Shown here in pieces: positions 1-5,599 of a stretch of 7,472 nt of DNA. Origin of the DNA: Ignavibacteriales bacterium (GTDB lineage Bacteria; Bacteroidota; Ignavibacteria; Ignavibacteriales; Melioribacteraceae); assembly GCA_016929735.1 (NCBI GenBank), contig JAFGID010000094.1:1-7472 (forward strand). Direction: 5' to 3'. Position numbers and translations under genes: made by a program. Within the stretch, counting starts at the first letter, position 1. Each line of letters starts with the position of its first letter. The notes beneath the pieces are model-generated. The model saw only the letters and a list, made by a program, of their open reading frames with translations. It ran no database searches and was not told the DNA's origin.

Positions 1-1
1 A

Positions 2-340
2 CCCCTTGTGAAATGGTATTTAAAAACGTTTCGGCTGGATATTAAAAGCGACTATGAGCAATACGAAAAATATTGCACCAATATCGATGCGGCTGATCCC
101 TGGAAATTGAAAAAAGCCATAATGAAACTATGGAATTGGGAAGGTTGGGATTTATTGCCAAAGATTGAATTTCCAATTTTAATTGCCGGCGCATCCAAAG
201 ATTCACTGCACGAGCCGGAAAATCTTAAGAAAATGGTTTCTATGTTGAAAAATGCAACTTATGTTGATCTTGAGACAAATAAAGGGACACATAGTAATAA
301 AATGGTGGAAGAGATGAGAAAATATATTAGTACTTTATAA
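2..340 (+). CDS. Alpha/beta hydrolase, C-terminal part (5' end outside window)
   Basis: The reading frame is open to the left edge, so the GTG at position 8 is probably an internal valine codon and the gene starts before the window. About 112 residues are visible. They fit the C-terminal third of an alpha/beta hydrolase: a cap-like helical stretch, then a strand reading FPILIAGASKD, whose Asp (residue 65 counted from the GTG) fits the acid of the catalytic triad, then helices and NKGTHS, whose His (residue 95) fits the catalytic base. The nucleophile elbow (GxSxG) would lie upstream and cannot be seen. Substrate cannot be predicted. No signal peptide can be judged. The gene ends directly at a strong hairpin terminator and converges on the minus-strand lipoprotein gene. 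The fold assignment is fairly secure; any specific enzyme name would be a guess. Confidence 0.72.
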   Translation, partial: PLVKWYLKTFRLDIKSDYEQYEKYCTNIDAADPWKLKKAIMKLWNWEGWDLLPKIEFPILIAGASKDSLHEPENLKKMVSMLKNATYVDLETNKGTHSNKMVEEMRKYISTL

Positions 341-367
341 AAAAGGCGACAGCAACTGTCGCCTTTT
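341..367. terminator. Bidirectional rho-independent terminator between convergent genes
   Basis: A perfect 10-bp stem (AAAAGGCGAC at 341-350, GTCGCCTTTT at 358-367) closes a 7-nt loop. It begins immediately after the hydrolase stop codon. Because the stem starts with A4 and ends with T4, with further T-rich sequence after it on the plus strand and TTTTTTAT on the minus strand, it can terminate both the hydrolase gene and the convergent lipoprotein gene ending at 407. Confidence 0.9.
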
Positions 368-406
368 GTGATTTTTATTTGTTTTATCTTTTGAATTTCA
401 GGTTGA

Positions 407-1699
407 TCAGGATATTCCTTTTTCCATCTTCTCCAAATTCTGTTTATATCCTTCGCTGTCAGGTCGTAACTCGACCGCCTTTCTCATGGCGTTTAAAGCT
501 TTTTCCTTTTCGCCAGATTCGAAGTAGAGCCAGGCAAGTGTATCCCAGATATTGGCAGCCTCAGGATCTAATTTGACCGCTTTTTCAGCCAGTTCAACAC
601 CGTGGCTAAAATTATCTTTCAATTTATTTACATAAATGCCCCAGGCATAACGATTCATCAGTGATGCATCGTCAGGGAATTTGGTAAATGCGAGTTCAAA
701 ATTCTTTGTGTAGCCATCGAAATTCTCAATGTGCTCGTAATAATCTCCCAGCATGTAATAGCCCTGTATTGCATCTCTTGAGTCGAGCTGGGTTATCTTT
801 TGAGCCAGCTCCAGCGATTCCGGGTATTTTTGTTCAAATTTATTATCAATAACAAACCAGCCATAGCGAACCATCCATTTTGGCTGGTCAGGCATTTTTT
901 GCATTGCACTTTCGTAATACGCCAGCATTTTTTCTTTGTCATTTTTGATTCGGTAATGGCGAACGATGGTGTCATATCCAATATCATTCATTTCTGGATC
1001 CGTGTTTTTTACCATGAATTTTTCTAACGGCTCAATATTTCCATTCGCCCTGACGTCCATGACCATCAAACCAAACTTTGATTTAACTGTATGTCCAGAT
1101 TCATTTTCAGGATCAAGCTCAATCACTTTTTGGAAATAGGGTACTGATTTTTCTCCTTCCCAACGATCGACATGTTTCATTGCCAGTTGAAAATTTAAAT
1201 CGACATTATCAGGATTTTCTGTTATTTGGGACAACAATGATTTGAGCGTGTTTTTATTGGCGGTATATTCTTTAATTCTTTCAAAGTAAGGCGCTTTATC
1301 GCCATCGAAGCCAGCGATTCTGTCAATTTCTTCGCCAGCAGGGGTTAAAAACAAAGCCGAAGGAAAGCCACGAATATCATATCTTTTGCGGAAATTTTCC
1401 TGCTCTTTCAGACCCGCATTAATTTTAACGCTGACATAATTTTCATTGATAAACTGACCGATCACTGAATCTTGAAAGACCACCTGGTCCAAAACTCTGC
1501 ATCCGCCTCAGCCAAAAGACCAGACATCAACCAGAATTGGTTTATTAAGCTTTTGTGCCTTTTCAAGAACTTCGTCAAAGCTTAAATCTTCAAATTTGAC
1601 GCCAACGGGTCCGCTTTTTTGGCTGCTCAATTCAGCTTCATCGCTTGAAGAACAGGAAATTAAAAAGAATGCCAAAATGACGACCAGTAATCTTTTCAT
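407..1699 (-). CDS. Thioredoxin-fold TPR lipoprotein with in-frame TGA (candidate selenoprotein)
   Basis: The frame reads from ATG at 1699 (AGAGG ribosome site at 1706-1710) to TGA at 407-409, 430 residues if the TGA at 1508-1510 (codon 64) is read through. Residues 1-16 form a lipoprotein signal peptide ending in the lipobox LISC (Cys16), so the mature protein should be lipid-anchored outside the cytoplasm. Residues 35-140 are thioredoxin-like: PILVDVWSFG, then UGGC at 64-67 in place of CxxC, then RVLDQVVF, and the RGFPS cis-proline loop (Pro113). Residues from about 160 to the end are TPR-like helices, including IELDPENE, VKLDPEAANIW and VELRPDSEG. TGA falls exactly on the redox-active first Cys, the frame is intact on both sides, and a SECIS-like hairpin follows, so selenocysteine is the best explanation. 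The alternatives are a nonsense mutation or a sequencing error at a TGC/TGT codon. Automatic annotation would split it at 1508/1507. The likely role is thiol-disulfide exchange in the envelope; partners are unknown. Confidence 0.8.
1467..1497 (-). promoter_or_regulatory. Candidate bacterial SECIS element
   Basis: In the mRNA, starting 10 nt after the in-frame UGA, a hairpin can form: GAG/UUC, then UUUUG/CAAGA (with wobbles), a UUU bulge on the 3' side, then GACC/GGUC closing the tetraloop AGGU. The loop begins 22 nt after the UGA. Bacterial SECIS elements lie within the coding sequence directly after the UGA and carry a G at the start of the apical loop. The E. coli fdhF loop is AGGUCU and also has a bulged U. 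The position, loop and U bulge fit. The pairing was found by eye, without an energy calculation. Confidence 0.55.
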
Positions 1700-1846
1700 T
1701 GAAAACCTCTTTTCGTTAATGAATAAATTTGTTTTTCATGATGAGAAATGAGTTCGATTGACCTTATGCTACGACAAATATTGATAAAAGATGCGATTTT
1801 ATTTTGTTTGTGATTTTGCATTTAAAAGTTGGAATTTGCAGTCGTC

Positions 1847-2017
1847 TGCGCTTTGTTTTAAGCGCAAATAGCTGGTCTGAACATTCTTTCACCCAGATAA
1901 ATCTGGGTGTTATCTCAATGAAGGTATTGAAACAGCACCCGAATTCATTCGGGTGCTCTACATTGTCCCGAAAACCTTCAAACCACTTTAGTGGTTTTAC
2001 GAACCAATAACTGGGTG
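1847..2017. repeat. Cluster of four short hairpins (REP- or MITE-like element)
   Basis: This intergenic stretch holds four consecutive palindromes. They are TGCGCTT/AAGCGCA (1847-1853, 1860-1866); CACCCAGAT/ATCTGGGTG (1890-1898, 1901-1909); AGCACCCGAA/TTCGGGTGCT (1934-1943, 1948-1957); and AAACCACT/AGTGGTTT (1980-1987, 1990-1997). TGAAGGT (1919-1925) and ACCTTCA (1974-1980) can pair around the third hairpin, and CTGGGTG recurs at 2011-2017 as a second partner for CACCCAG at 1890. I see no convincing gene here. The density of palindromes suggests a REP/BIME-like element, a terminal remnant of an IS200/IS605-type element, or a structured RNA. Only one copy lies in this window, so its repeat nature is inference. 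Confidence 0.5.
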
Positions 2018-2030
2018 ATTACTACCGATT

Positions 2031-2075
2031 CGATTTTCTACTTGACAAACCAAAATTATTTAGCTATATTATTTT
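2031..2075 (+). promoter_or_regulatory. Promoter repeat, copy 1 (upstream of brnT-like gene)
   Basis: It contains TTGACA (2042-2047), a 17-nt spacer and TATATT (2065-2070), a near-consensus housekeeping promoter. The surrounding 45 bp recurs at 2694 with two mismatches and, over 40 bp, at 3435 with about four. Transcription would start near 2077, leaving a leader of about 90 nt before the toxin gene. Confidence 0.8.
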
Positions 2076-2097
2076 TAGTTGATTATTGAATTGAAAC

Positions 2098-2138
2098 GTA
2101 TTATATTTTACTCATATTAAATCAACACAAAATAATAC
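2098..2138. promoter_or_regulatory. Inverted repeat in the brnTA leader (possible operator)
   Basis: GTATTAT (2098-2104) and ATAATAC (2132-2138) are perfect 7-bp inverted arms separated by 27 nt, between the promoter and the toxin start. Toxin-antitoxin operons are usually autorepressed at such sites, so this may be an operator. In AT-rich DNA a chance match is also possible. Confidence 0.25.
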
Positions 2139-2169
2139 AGTTGAATTACCTCAAGCATGGATAAATGCC

Positions 2170-2463
2170 ATGAAATTTGAATGGGATGAGCACAAACGAA
2201 AAATCAATCTTCAAAAACATGGAATAGATTTTCAAGAAGCAGATGAAATTTTCAATAATCCAATGTTGATGAAGATGGATAGACGCCTCGATTACGGTGA
2301 GGAACGTTATATTGGTTTGGGCGTAACTCAAAAATGTGTTGTATTAATTGTCTATACAGAACCAACTGAAGAAACAAATAGAATTATTTCAATTAGAAAA
2401 GCAACAAAGCATGAAAGGAAAATATATGAAAAATATCTCACAAACAGATTGGGAAAGAGTTAA
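2170..2463 (+). CDS. brnT: BrnT-family toxin
   Basis: This 97-residue protein has the recognisable BrnT pattern. The N-terminus reads FEWDEHKRKINLQKHGIDF, followed by a helix with EADEIFNNP, the GEERYIGLG strand, VVLIVYTE, and the closing IISIRKATKHERKIYEKY. BrnT toxins are small RelE-like-fold ribonucleases that cleave RNA and stop growth until neutralised by the antitoxin BrnA, encoded downstream. The length is normal for the family and all core motifs are present, so it looks intact. ATG at 2170 is the only start that gives the canonical N-terminus; I see no strong ribosome-binding site before it, which may keep toxin synthesis low. The last 38 nt overlap the antitoxin gene, typical of translational coupling. 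Transcription would come from the TTGACA/TATATT promoter at 2042-2070. Confidence 0.88.
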   Translation: MKFEWDEHKRKINLQKHGIDFQEADEIFNNPMLMKMDRRLDYGEERYIGLGVTQKCVVLIVYTEPTEETNRIISIRKATKHERKIYEKYLTNRLGKS

Positions 2464-2647
2464 TAAATTATCAGATGATGACATTGATTTCTCTGATATT
2501 CCAGAGACTACTGAAGATTTTTGGAAGGACGCTGAATGGTATTTACTACCAAAGCAAGACAGTCTAATTAACGTTTTAAGACGGTATAATTTAAAGCATA
2601 ATGATATAAAAATGCTTGTAAGGTTGGTAGAAAGATTAGCCCATTAG
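2426..2647 (+). CDS. brnA: BrnA-like antitoxin with unusual C-terminus
   Basis: I chose ATG 2426 because AAAGGA (2414-2419) lies at the right distance and because the family motif follows at once: MKNISQTDWERVNKLSDDD, IDFSDIPETTEDFWKDAEW. This matches the N-terminal half of BrnA (TDW...TDEDIDxSDIP...F). ATG 2411 is in frame and possible. The protein is 73 residues. Canonical BrnA continues into a ribbon-helix-helix DNA-binding module with a strand of the type VTxRLDxDVLxWF, but here residues 37-73 read LPKQDSLINVLRRYN, then LKHNDIKMLVRLVERLAH, with no such strand. No alternative frame restores it. It probably still binds the BrnT toxin, but how or whether it represses the operon is unclear. 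It is encoded within the same transcript, overlapping the toxin gene by 38 nt. Confidence 0.75.
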   Translation: MKNISQTDWERVNKLSDDDIDFSDIPETTEDFWKDAEWYLLPKQDSLINVLRRYNLKHNDIKMLVRLVERLAH

Positions 2648-2693
2648 TTTCCAACAAAATGTCATCCGAATTCTTGTGCTACTCGTAACGGTC

Positions 2694-2738
2694 CGATTTT
2701 CTGCTTGATAAACCAAAATTATTTAGCTATATTATTTT
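2694..2738 (+). promoter_or_regulatory. Promoter repeat, copy 2 (upstream of PIN remnant/RHH antitoxin)
   Basis: TTGATA (2705-2710), a 17-nt spacer and TATATT (2728-2733). Over 45 bp it differs from copy 1 by only two substitutions, one of them within the -35 hexamer (C to T). It sits 46 bp after the BrnA-like stop codon and should drive the PIN remnant and antitoxin. Confidence 0.78.
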
Positions 2739-2761
2739 AGTAGATTTGTAAACTAAAATAA
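2732..2761. promoter_or_regulatory. 10-bp inverted repeat at the promoter (candidate antitoxin operator)
   Basis: TTATTTTAGT (2732-2741) and ACTAAAATAA (2752-2761) are perfect inverted arms with a 10-nt spacer. They overlap the last two bases of the -10 box and cover the expected transcription start. Ribbon-helix-helix antitoxins bind such palindromes to repress their own operon, and one is encoded just downstream. Neither of the other two promoter copies has this palindrome, so it belongs to this module. Confidence 0.5.
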
Positions 2762-2801
2762 AATAGCTGCATTTTGACAGCAAATATACTATCATAATAT
2801 C

Positions 2802-2928
2802 ATGTTATTAACTTTAGATACAAATATTTTATACCAGAGATTTTAAAAACGCTGAGCTAAAATTTGATCAACTAAAAATAATTACGCCAGGCGAGTTTGC
2901 AAAAATGTGGAGAGAAAAATATGGCTAA
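2802..2928 (+). pseudogene. PIN-domain toxin remnant with internal deletion
   Basis: ATG 2802 begins MLLTLDTNILYQ, the classic first strand of a PIN ribonuclease including the metal-binding Asp (LDTN), but the frame stops at TAA 2844. In the next frame, from about 2836, the sequence reads RDFKNAELKF, DQLKIITPGEFAKMW and REKYG, ending at TAA 2926-2928. That is the expected end of a PIN protein: the DF after the last acidic residue, then the strand ending IITPxEF. The N-terminal 12 residues are thus joined directly to the last 30, and the middle of the domain, roughly 90 residues including the other acidic metal ligands, is missing. The protein must be inactive. The ends most resemble the PIN toxin family that pairs with ribbon-helix-helix antitoxins, as here: its stop overlaps the antitoxin start by 8 nt. 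The junction lies near 2831-2840. Confidence 0.75.
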
Positions 2929-3187
2929 AGCAAGTGTATTGACAATTCGTGTACCCATTGAATTAAAGCATAGAATCGCATCAGTTGCCCAGGAACAAGG
3001 TGTATCAATAAACCAACTTGCGATGTATATGTTTACCAAAGAAATTGGAAATTTAGAAGCCAGTCAAAATATCTCAAAATATTGGAAGGACTATTCTATC
3101 GAAAAAATATTGTCGGATTTTGATGAAGTGATGGAAAAAGTTAAAGATAGACCTGTCCCTGACTGGGATAAAATAGAAAGCAATTAA
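2921..3187 (+). CDS. Ribbon-helix-helix antitoxin, orphaned
   Basis: ATG 2921 is preceded by GGAGAG (2909-2914) at a 6-nt distance, giving an 88-residue protein; a TTG at 2897 would add eight residues without a ribosome site. Residues 4-45 form a ribbon-helix-helix DNA-binding domain: strand SVLTIRVP, helix ELKHRIASVAQEQG, turn VSINQL, helix AMYMFTKEI. Residues 50-88 are acidic and end in DRPVPDWDKI, the kind of tail that wraps the partner toxin. It overlaps the PIN remnant (ATGGCTAA), so the pair was a toxin-antitoxin operon with the toxin gene first. With the toxin destroyed, the antitoxin survives alone. It could still repress its promoter through the inverted repeat at 2732-2761, or neutralise related toxins elsewhere. 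The HicB-like or VapB-like family name cannot be fixed from sequence alone. Confidence 0.82.
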   Translation: MAKASVLTIRVPIELKHRIASVAQEQGVSINQLAMYMFTKEIGNLEASQNISKYWKDYSIEKILSDFDEVMEKVKDRPVPDWDKIESN

Positions 3188-3434
3188 ATCGATTTTTTTC
3201 TTATTATGTACATAACAAGCCGAACAAATGGTTTCATATTACAAAGAAACTGCACACGAAAGAAGAGCATGGCAAGCTGGAGACTTTATTGATGAATATT
3301 GATAAAAAATTTCAGCCGACCAAACCGCTGTGTTTCAATTTTAGTTCGGTGGGAATTTGAGAAGTGTGTGTATTGTATTTGTTTTATGTTAAACTCTCTT
3401 TAAAGAATTCCATTTTTTTCAATTTGTAACTATT
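3188..3434. other. Intergenic region with short coding-like remnants
   Basis: No convincing gene. ATG 3228 opens a 24-codon frame (MVSYYKETAHERRAW, QAGDFIDEY) ending at TGA 3300-3302. Its style is that of a real protein helix segment and it faintly recalls the ERxAWxxGDF region of galactokinase-type GHMP kinases, but it is too short to assign. A second 22-codon frame (3292-3360) overlaps its end. There is no terminator-like hairpin after the antitoxin gene. This may be debris from an earlier insertion. Confidence 0.3.
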
Positions 3435-3479
3435 CGATTTTTTGCTTGACAAACCAATATTGTTTAGCTATATTTGATT
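3435..3479 (+). promoter_or_regulatory. Promoter repeat, copy 3 (upstream of secreted protein operon)
   Basis: TTGACA (3446-3451), a 17-nt spacer and TATATT (3469-3474). The match to copies 1 and 2 runs from CGATTTT through the -10 box with about four substitutions in 40 bp; the downstream part has diverged. The start site would be near 3481, giving a 65-nt leader before ATG 3546. Confidence 0.78.
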
Positions 3480-3545
3480 AACTAAATTGAATTTTGAAAT
3501 TAAAAGCCGATTAAAAAATATCCACTAATTAATTGGAGGTGTGCT

Positions 3546-4280
3546 ATGAAAAACAATATTTTCCAAAAAATTAAAAGTATCAATTCTTATACTTTCATTA
3601 TTATCATCATCATTGCTTTGTTCTTTATCTTAGATGTTACATTATCAATTGCCCAAACCGCGGATACAAGTAAGTATGGTTTTGAAAAATGGGAGATGGG
3701 CTGGGTTGTACAAGACTATAAAACAGTTAAAGGGGCAACTGGTATTAAAGTAAATAATAGAATAAAAAAAATAGGAGAATACTCATTAGAAATTACACTT
3801 AACCTCAATGGAGCTACTGAAGAATATCCAGAGAGGCATCCAACGCATAATTCAGGAGAAGTATATGTAAATCTTCTTCAAAATCCACCTGAAAACATGG
3901 AAGGTGAAATTGTTGGTCCAATAAATTTAGAGGGGAAAAAAATTAGTTGTTGGGTCTATGTTCCAAAAGGTATTGGAGCTGGAGGCGATTCACATCGTCC
4001 AAATGGTGTACAGCTTTATGCAAAATCTGTTATAAATCTTGGACAAGAAGATGAAAAGTGGTGCAGTAAGTATGGATCTTGGAAAGATTTAAGTGGGAAA
4101 GAAGGAAGATGGTTTAAAATATTTTTAGCAATCGATAGAAAAATGCCTTATGGTGGATACATGGAAAGTTGTTTTGATCCAAAAAAGATCGTAATAATTG
4201 GAGTGAAGTTCGGAATTGGTGATTATTCTAGAGCTAATTATGAAGGGCCAGCATACATTGACGCGGTTGACTGGGAATAA
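3546..4280 (+). CDS. Secreted beta-sandwich protein, possibly carbohydrate-binding
   Basis: The start is set by GGAGG (3535-3539), six bases before ATG. The 244-residue product begins with a basic segment and a long hydrophobic stretch (residues 16-34, rich in Ile and Phe) followed by LSIAQ, a plausible signal peptidase I site around residue 36, so export is expected. The mature part has the alternating strands of a jelly-roll domain: an opening YGFEKWEMGW, a middle with GKKISCWVYVPKG, and the ending EGPAYIDAVDWE. Openings of the type 'FE...W' and endings of the type 'YIDxVxW' are common in carbohydrate-binding modules attached to glycosidases. No catalytic domain is attached. Sugar binding is therefore an inference from fold style only. 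Its stop is four bases before the next gene's start, so the two are almost certainly co-expressed from the promoter at 3446-3474. Confidence 0.65.
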   Translation: MKNNIFQKIKSINSYTFIIIIIIALFFILDVTLSIAQTADTSKYGFEKWEMGWVVQDYKTVKGATGIKVNNRIKKIGEYSLEITLNLNGATEEYPERHPTHNSGEVYVNLLQNPPENMEGEIVGPINLEGKKISCWVYVPKGIGAGGDSHRPNGVQLYAKSVINLGQEDEKWCSKYGSWKDLSGKEGRWFKIFLAIDRKMPYGGYMESCFDPKKIVIIGVKFGIGDYSRANYEGPAYIDAVDWE

Positions 4281-4284
4281 AAAA

Positions 4285-5316
4285 ATGTCCTACAGAAGAA
4301 AAAGAAAACTAAATATTGACAAACATAGCCAAAAAGCATTAGGAGTAGTTGCGATTGCTACTGCTATAATTTCTGCGACAGTAACGTTAGCTGGCTATTT
4401 CATAGGTAGCAAGATTAGTCAAGCAACGATAGAATCTTCTAAACAAGATATTGTCAAAGAGCTTATTTTAACTTTATATGATTCATCAAATCCAGATAAA
4501 CAAAAAGGAGCAGCAATTGGATTATCAATATATAAGGACACTGCAATTACTCCTTTAATCTCTGTCTTAAGGGATAGTGCACTTTTTGAATATTCCGTAA
4601 GGTCACTATATGAAATTGGTGAAAATGCAATAGAGAGACTTCTTTATATAATTGACACATCAGGGGATTATGATCAAAGAATTATTGCATGCAGGGCAAT
4701 CTGTGAAATGAAGTTGATTAGTAGAAGTGACATCGCTAAAAAATTTTATTATTTACTTGAAATTAACAAATCCGCCTCGAATAATAATACCTATAAGTCA
4801 AAAATCTCTGCGTTGAACGGATTGTTATTGTATGGTATATCAATTACAAATTGGAAGGAGACTTTTGAAGATTATGATTTTTCTAATATTAATTTCACAA
4901 GCTCCATCTTCAAAAAACAGGAACTAATTATTCCGCGAATTAATGCTGATAGTTCAAATTTTTCTAAATCTTATTTTCAATTTATTAATTTTTCAAATGG
5001 CAATTTAAAAAAATCTAACTTTTCATATTGCTCAATTGATTCAGGCATTTTTCTAAAATGTTCTCTTCAGGGTTCTAATTTTGAAAAGGTAAAATTAAGT
5101 AATTGCATATTTGATAATTCCAAATTACAAAATTCTAATTTAAAAAATTCAATGATTAATCGTTGTAATTTTAAAAAATCAATTTTTGTAAATATTGATT
5201 TACAAAATTCTAAAATATATAATTCTGATTTTACAGGTGCGACCATAATAGATATTGATACAACAAATACTTATATAGATAAAGAGACATTATCAACTAT
5301 GAAAGTATCAAATTAA
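4285..5316 (+). CDS. Membrane-anchored HEAT-like and pentapeptide-repeat protein
   Basis: ATG 4285 follows the upstream stop by four bases, with GGGAA (4273-4277) as a weak ribosome site, so translation is probably coupled; in-frame starts further upstream lie inside the previous gene. The 343-residue protein has three parts. Residues 1-17 are very basic (YRRKRK), then residues 18-40 form one transmembrane helix (ALGVVAIATAIISATVT onward). Residues 60-160 look like HEAT-type helical pairs (KGAAIGLSIYKDTAITPLI, then ALFEYSVRSLYEIG). Residues 197-320 form a pentapeptide-repeat, right-handed quadrilateral helix with units such as DFSNI, NFTSS, SNFSK, SNFEK, SNLKN and SDFTG. By the positive-inside rule the repeats may face the periplasm, but the basic N-terminus also allows other readings. 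There are no catalytic motifs; it looks like a scaffold or binding protein. Its partner is probably the secreted protein encoded just upstream. Confidence 0.78.
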   Translation: MSYRRKRKLNIDKHSQKALGVVAIATAIISATVTLAGYFIGSKISQATIESSKQDIVKELILTLYDSSNPDKQKGAAIGLSIYKDTAITPLISVLRDSALFEYSVRSLYEIGENAIERLLYIIDTSGDYDQRIIACRAICEMKLISRSDIAKKFYYLLEINKSASNNNTYKSKISALNGLLLYGISITNWKETFEDYDFSNINFTSSIFKKQELIIPRINADSSNFSKSYFQFINFSNGNLKKSNFSYCSIDSGIFLKCSLQGSNFEKVKLSNCIFDNSKLQNSNLKNSMINRCNFKKSIFVNIDLQNSKIYNSDFTGATIIDIDTTNTYIDKETLSTMKVSN

Positions 5317-5599
5317 TTTATAAAGAATGCGGCTAACATTTTCATTTACTTAATCCGCATTGCTGCAGTGAATTTTCGAAATTATTGTATAATATAAAAG
5401 GAAAATTTTTAAGCTTCTTTTGTAATATTGATTTGAAATGTCGACGATAGTCAATTGATGAATAACCCTTATTTGTTTGTTAAAAAACAAAATCTTTATT
5501 CAAAGCAGAAAAATGGCAAATTGAGTATCAAACAAAAATTTTCATCTAAAAATCCATAACTTTTCACCATCCTTATTGGAATATCTGGAGGAGATTGCG
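5317..5599. other. Intergenic region upstream of the beta-helix gene
   Basis: I see no gene. AATGCGG (5326-5332) and CCGCATT (5355-5361) form a 7-bp stem with a 22-nt AT-rich loop, 10 bp after the preceding stop; it lacks a T-run, so it would be a poor terminator. TATAAT occurs at 5388-5393 but without a convincing -35 partner. The promoter repeat found before the three upstream modules is absent. GGAGGAG at 5587-5593 is the ribosome site of the next gene. Confidence 0.4.

Noticed and set aside
1508..1510. TGA recoded as an ordinary amino acid (Trp or Gly) throughout the genome
   Set aside because: TGG is used for Trp in the neighbouring genes, no other gene in the window has an internal TGA, and the same gene appears to end at TGA 407-409. 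The single site at a redox Cys fits Sec better.
1804..2010. Plus-strand frame of 68 codons through the hairpin cluster
   Set aside because: No ribosome site, no protein-like pattern, and it consists largely of the palindromes themselves.
2157..2180. Seven-codon leader peptide (MDKCHEI) overlapping the brnT start
   Set aside because: No ribosome-binding site and too short to distinguish from chance.
2774..2800. Second promoter (TTGACA at 2774) just upstream of the PIN remnant
   Set aside because: The only -10-like hexamer, TAATAT at 2795-2800, is at a 15-nt spacing and runs into the start codon; the repeat promoter at 2705-2733 is far better.
2031..3479. The three repeats as a CRISPR array
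   Set aside because: Spacing is 660-740 bp with genes between, and the repeat is a promoter, not a palindromic CRISPR repeat.
5326..5361. GGCTAACATT after two stop codons (5331 and 7133), suggestive of integron attC sites
   Set aside because: The 7-mer does not fit RYYYAAC, no matching GTTRRRY core lies at a sensible distance at either place, and the stems are weak. A 10-bp match in AT-rich DNA can be chance.
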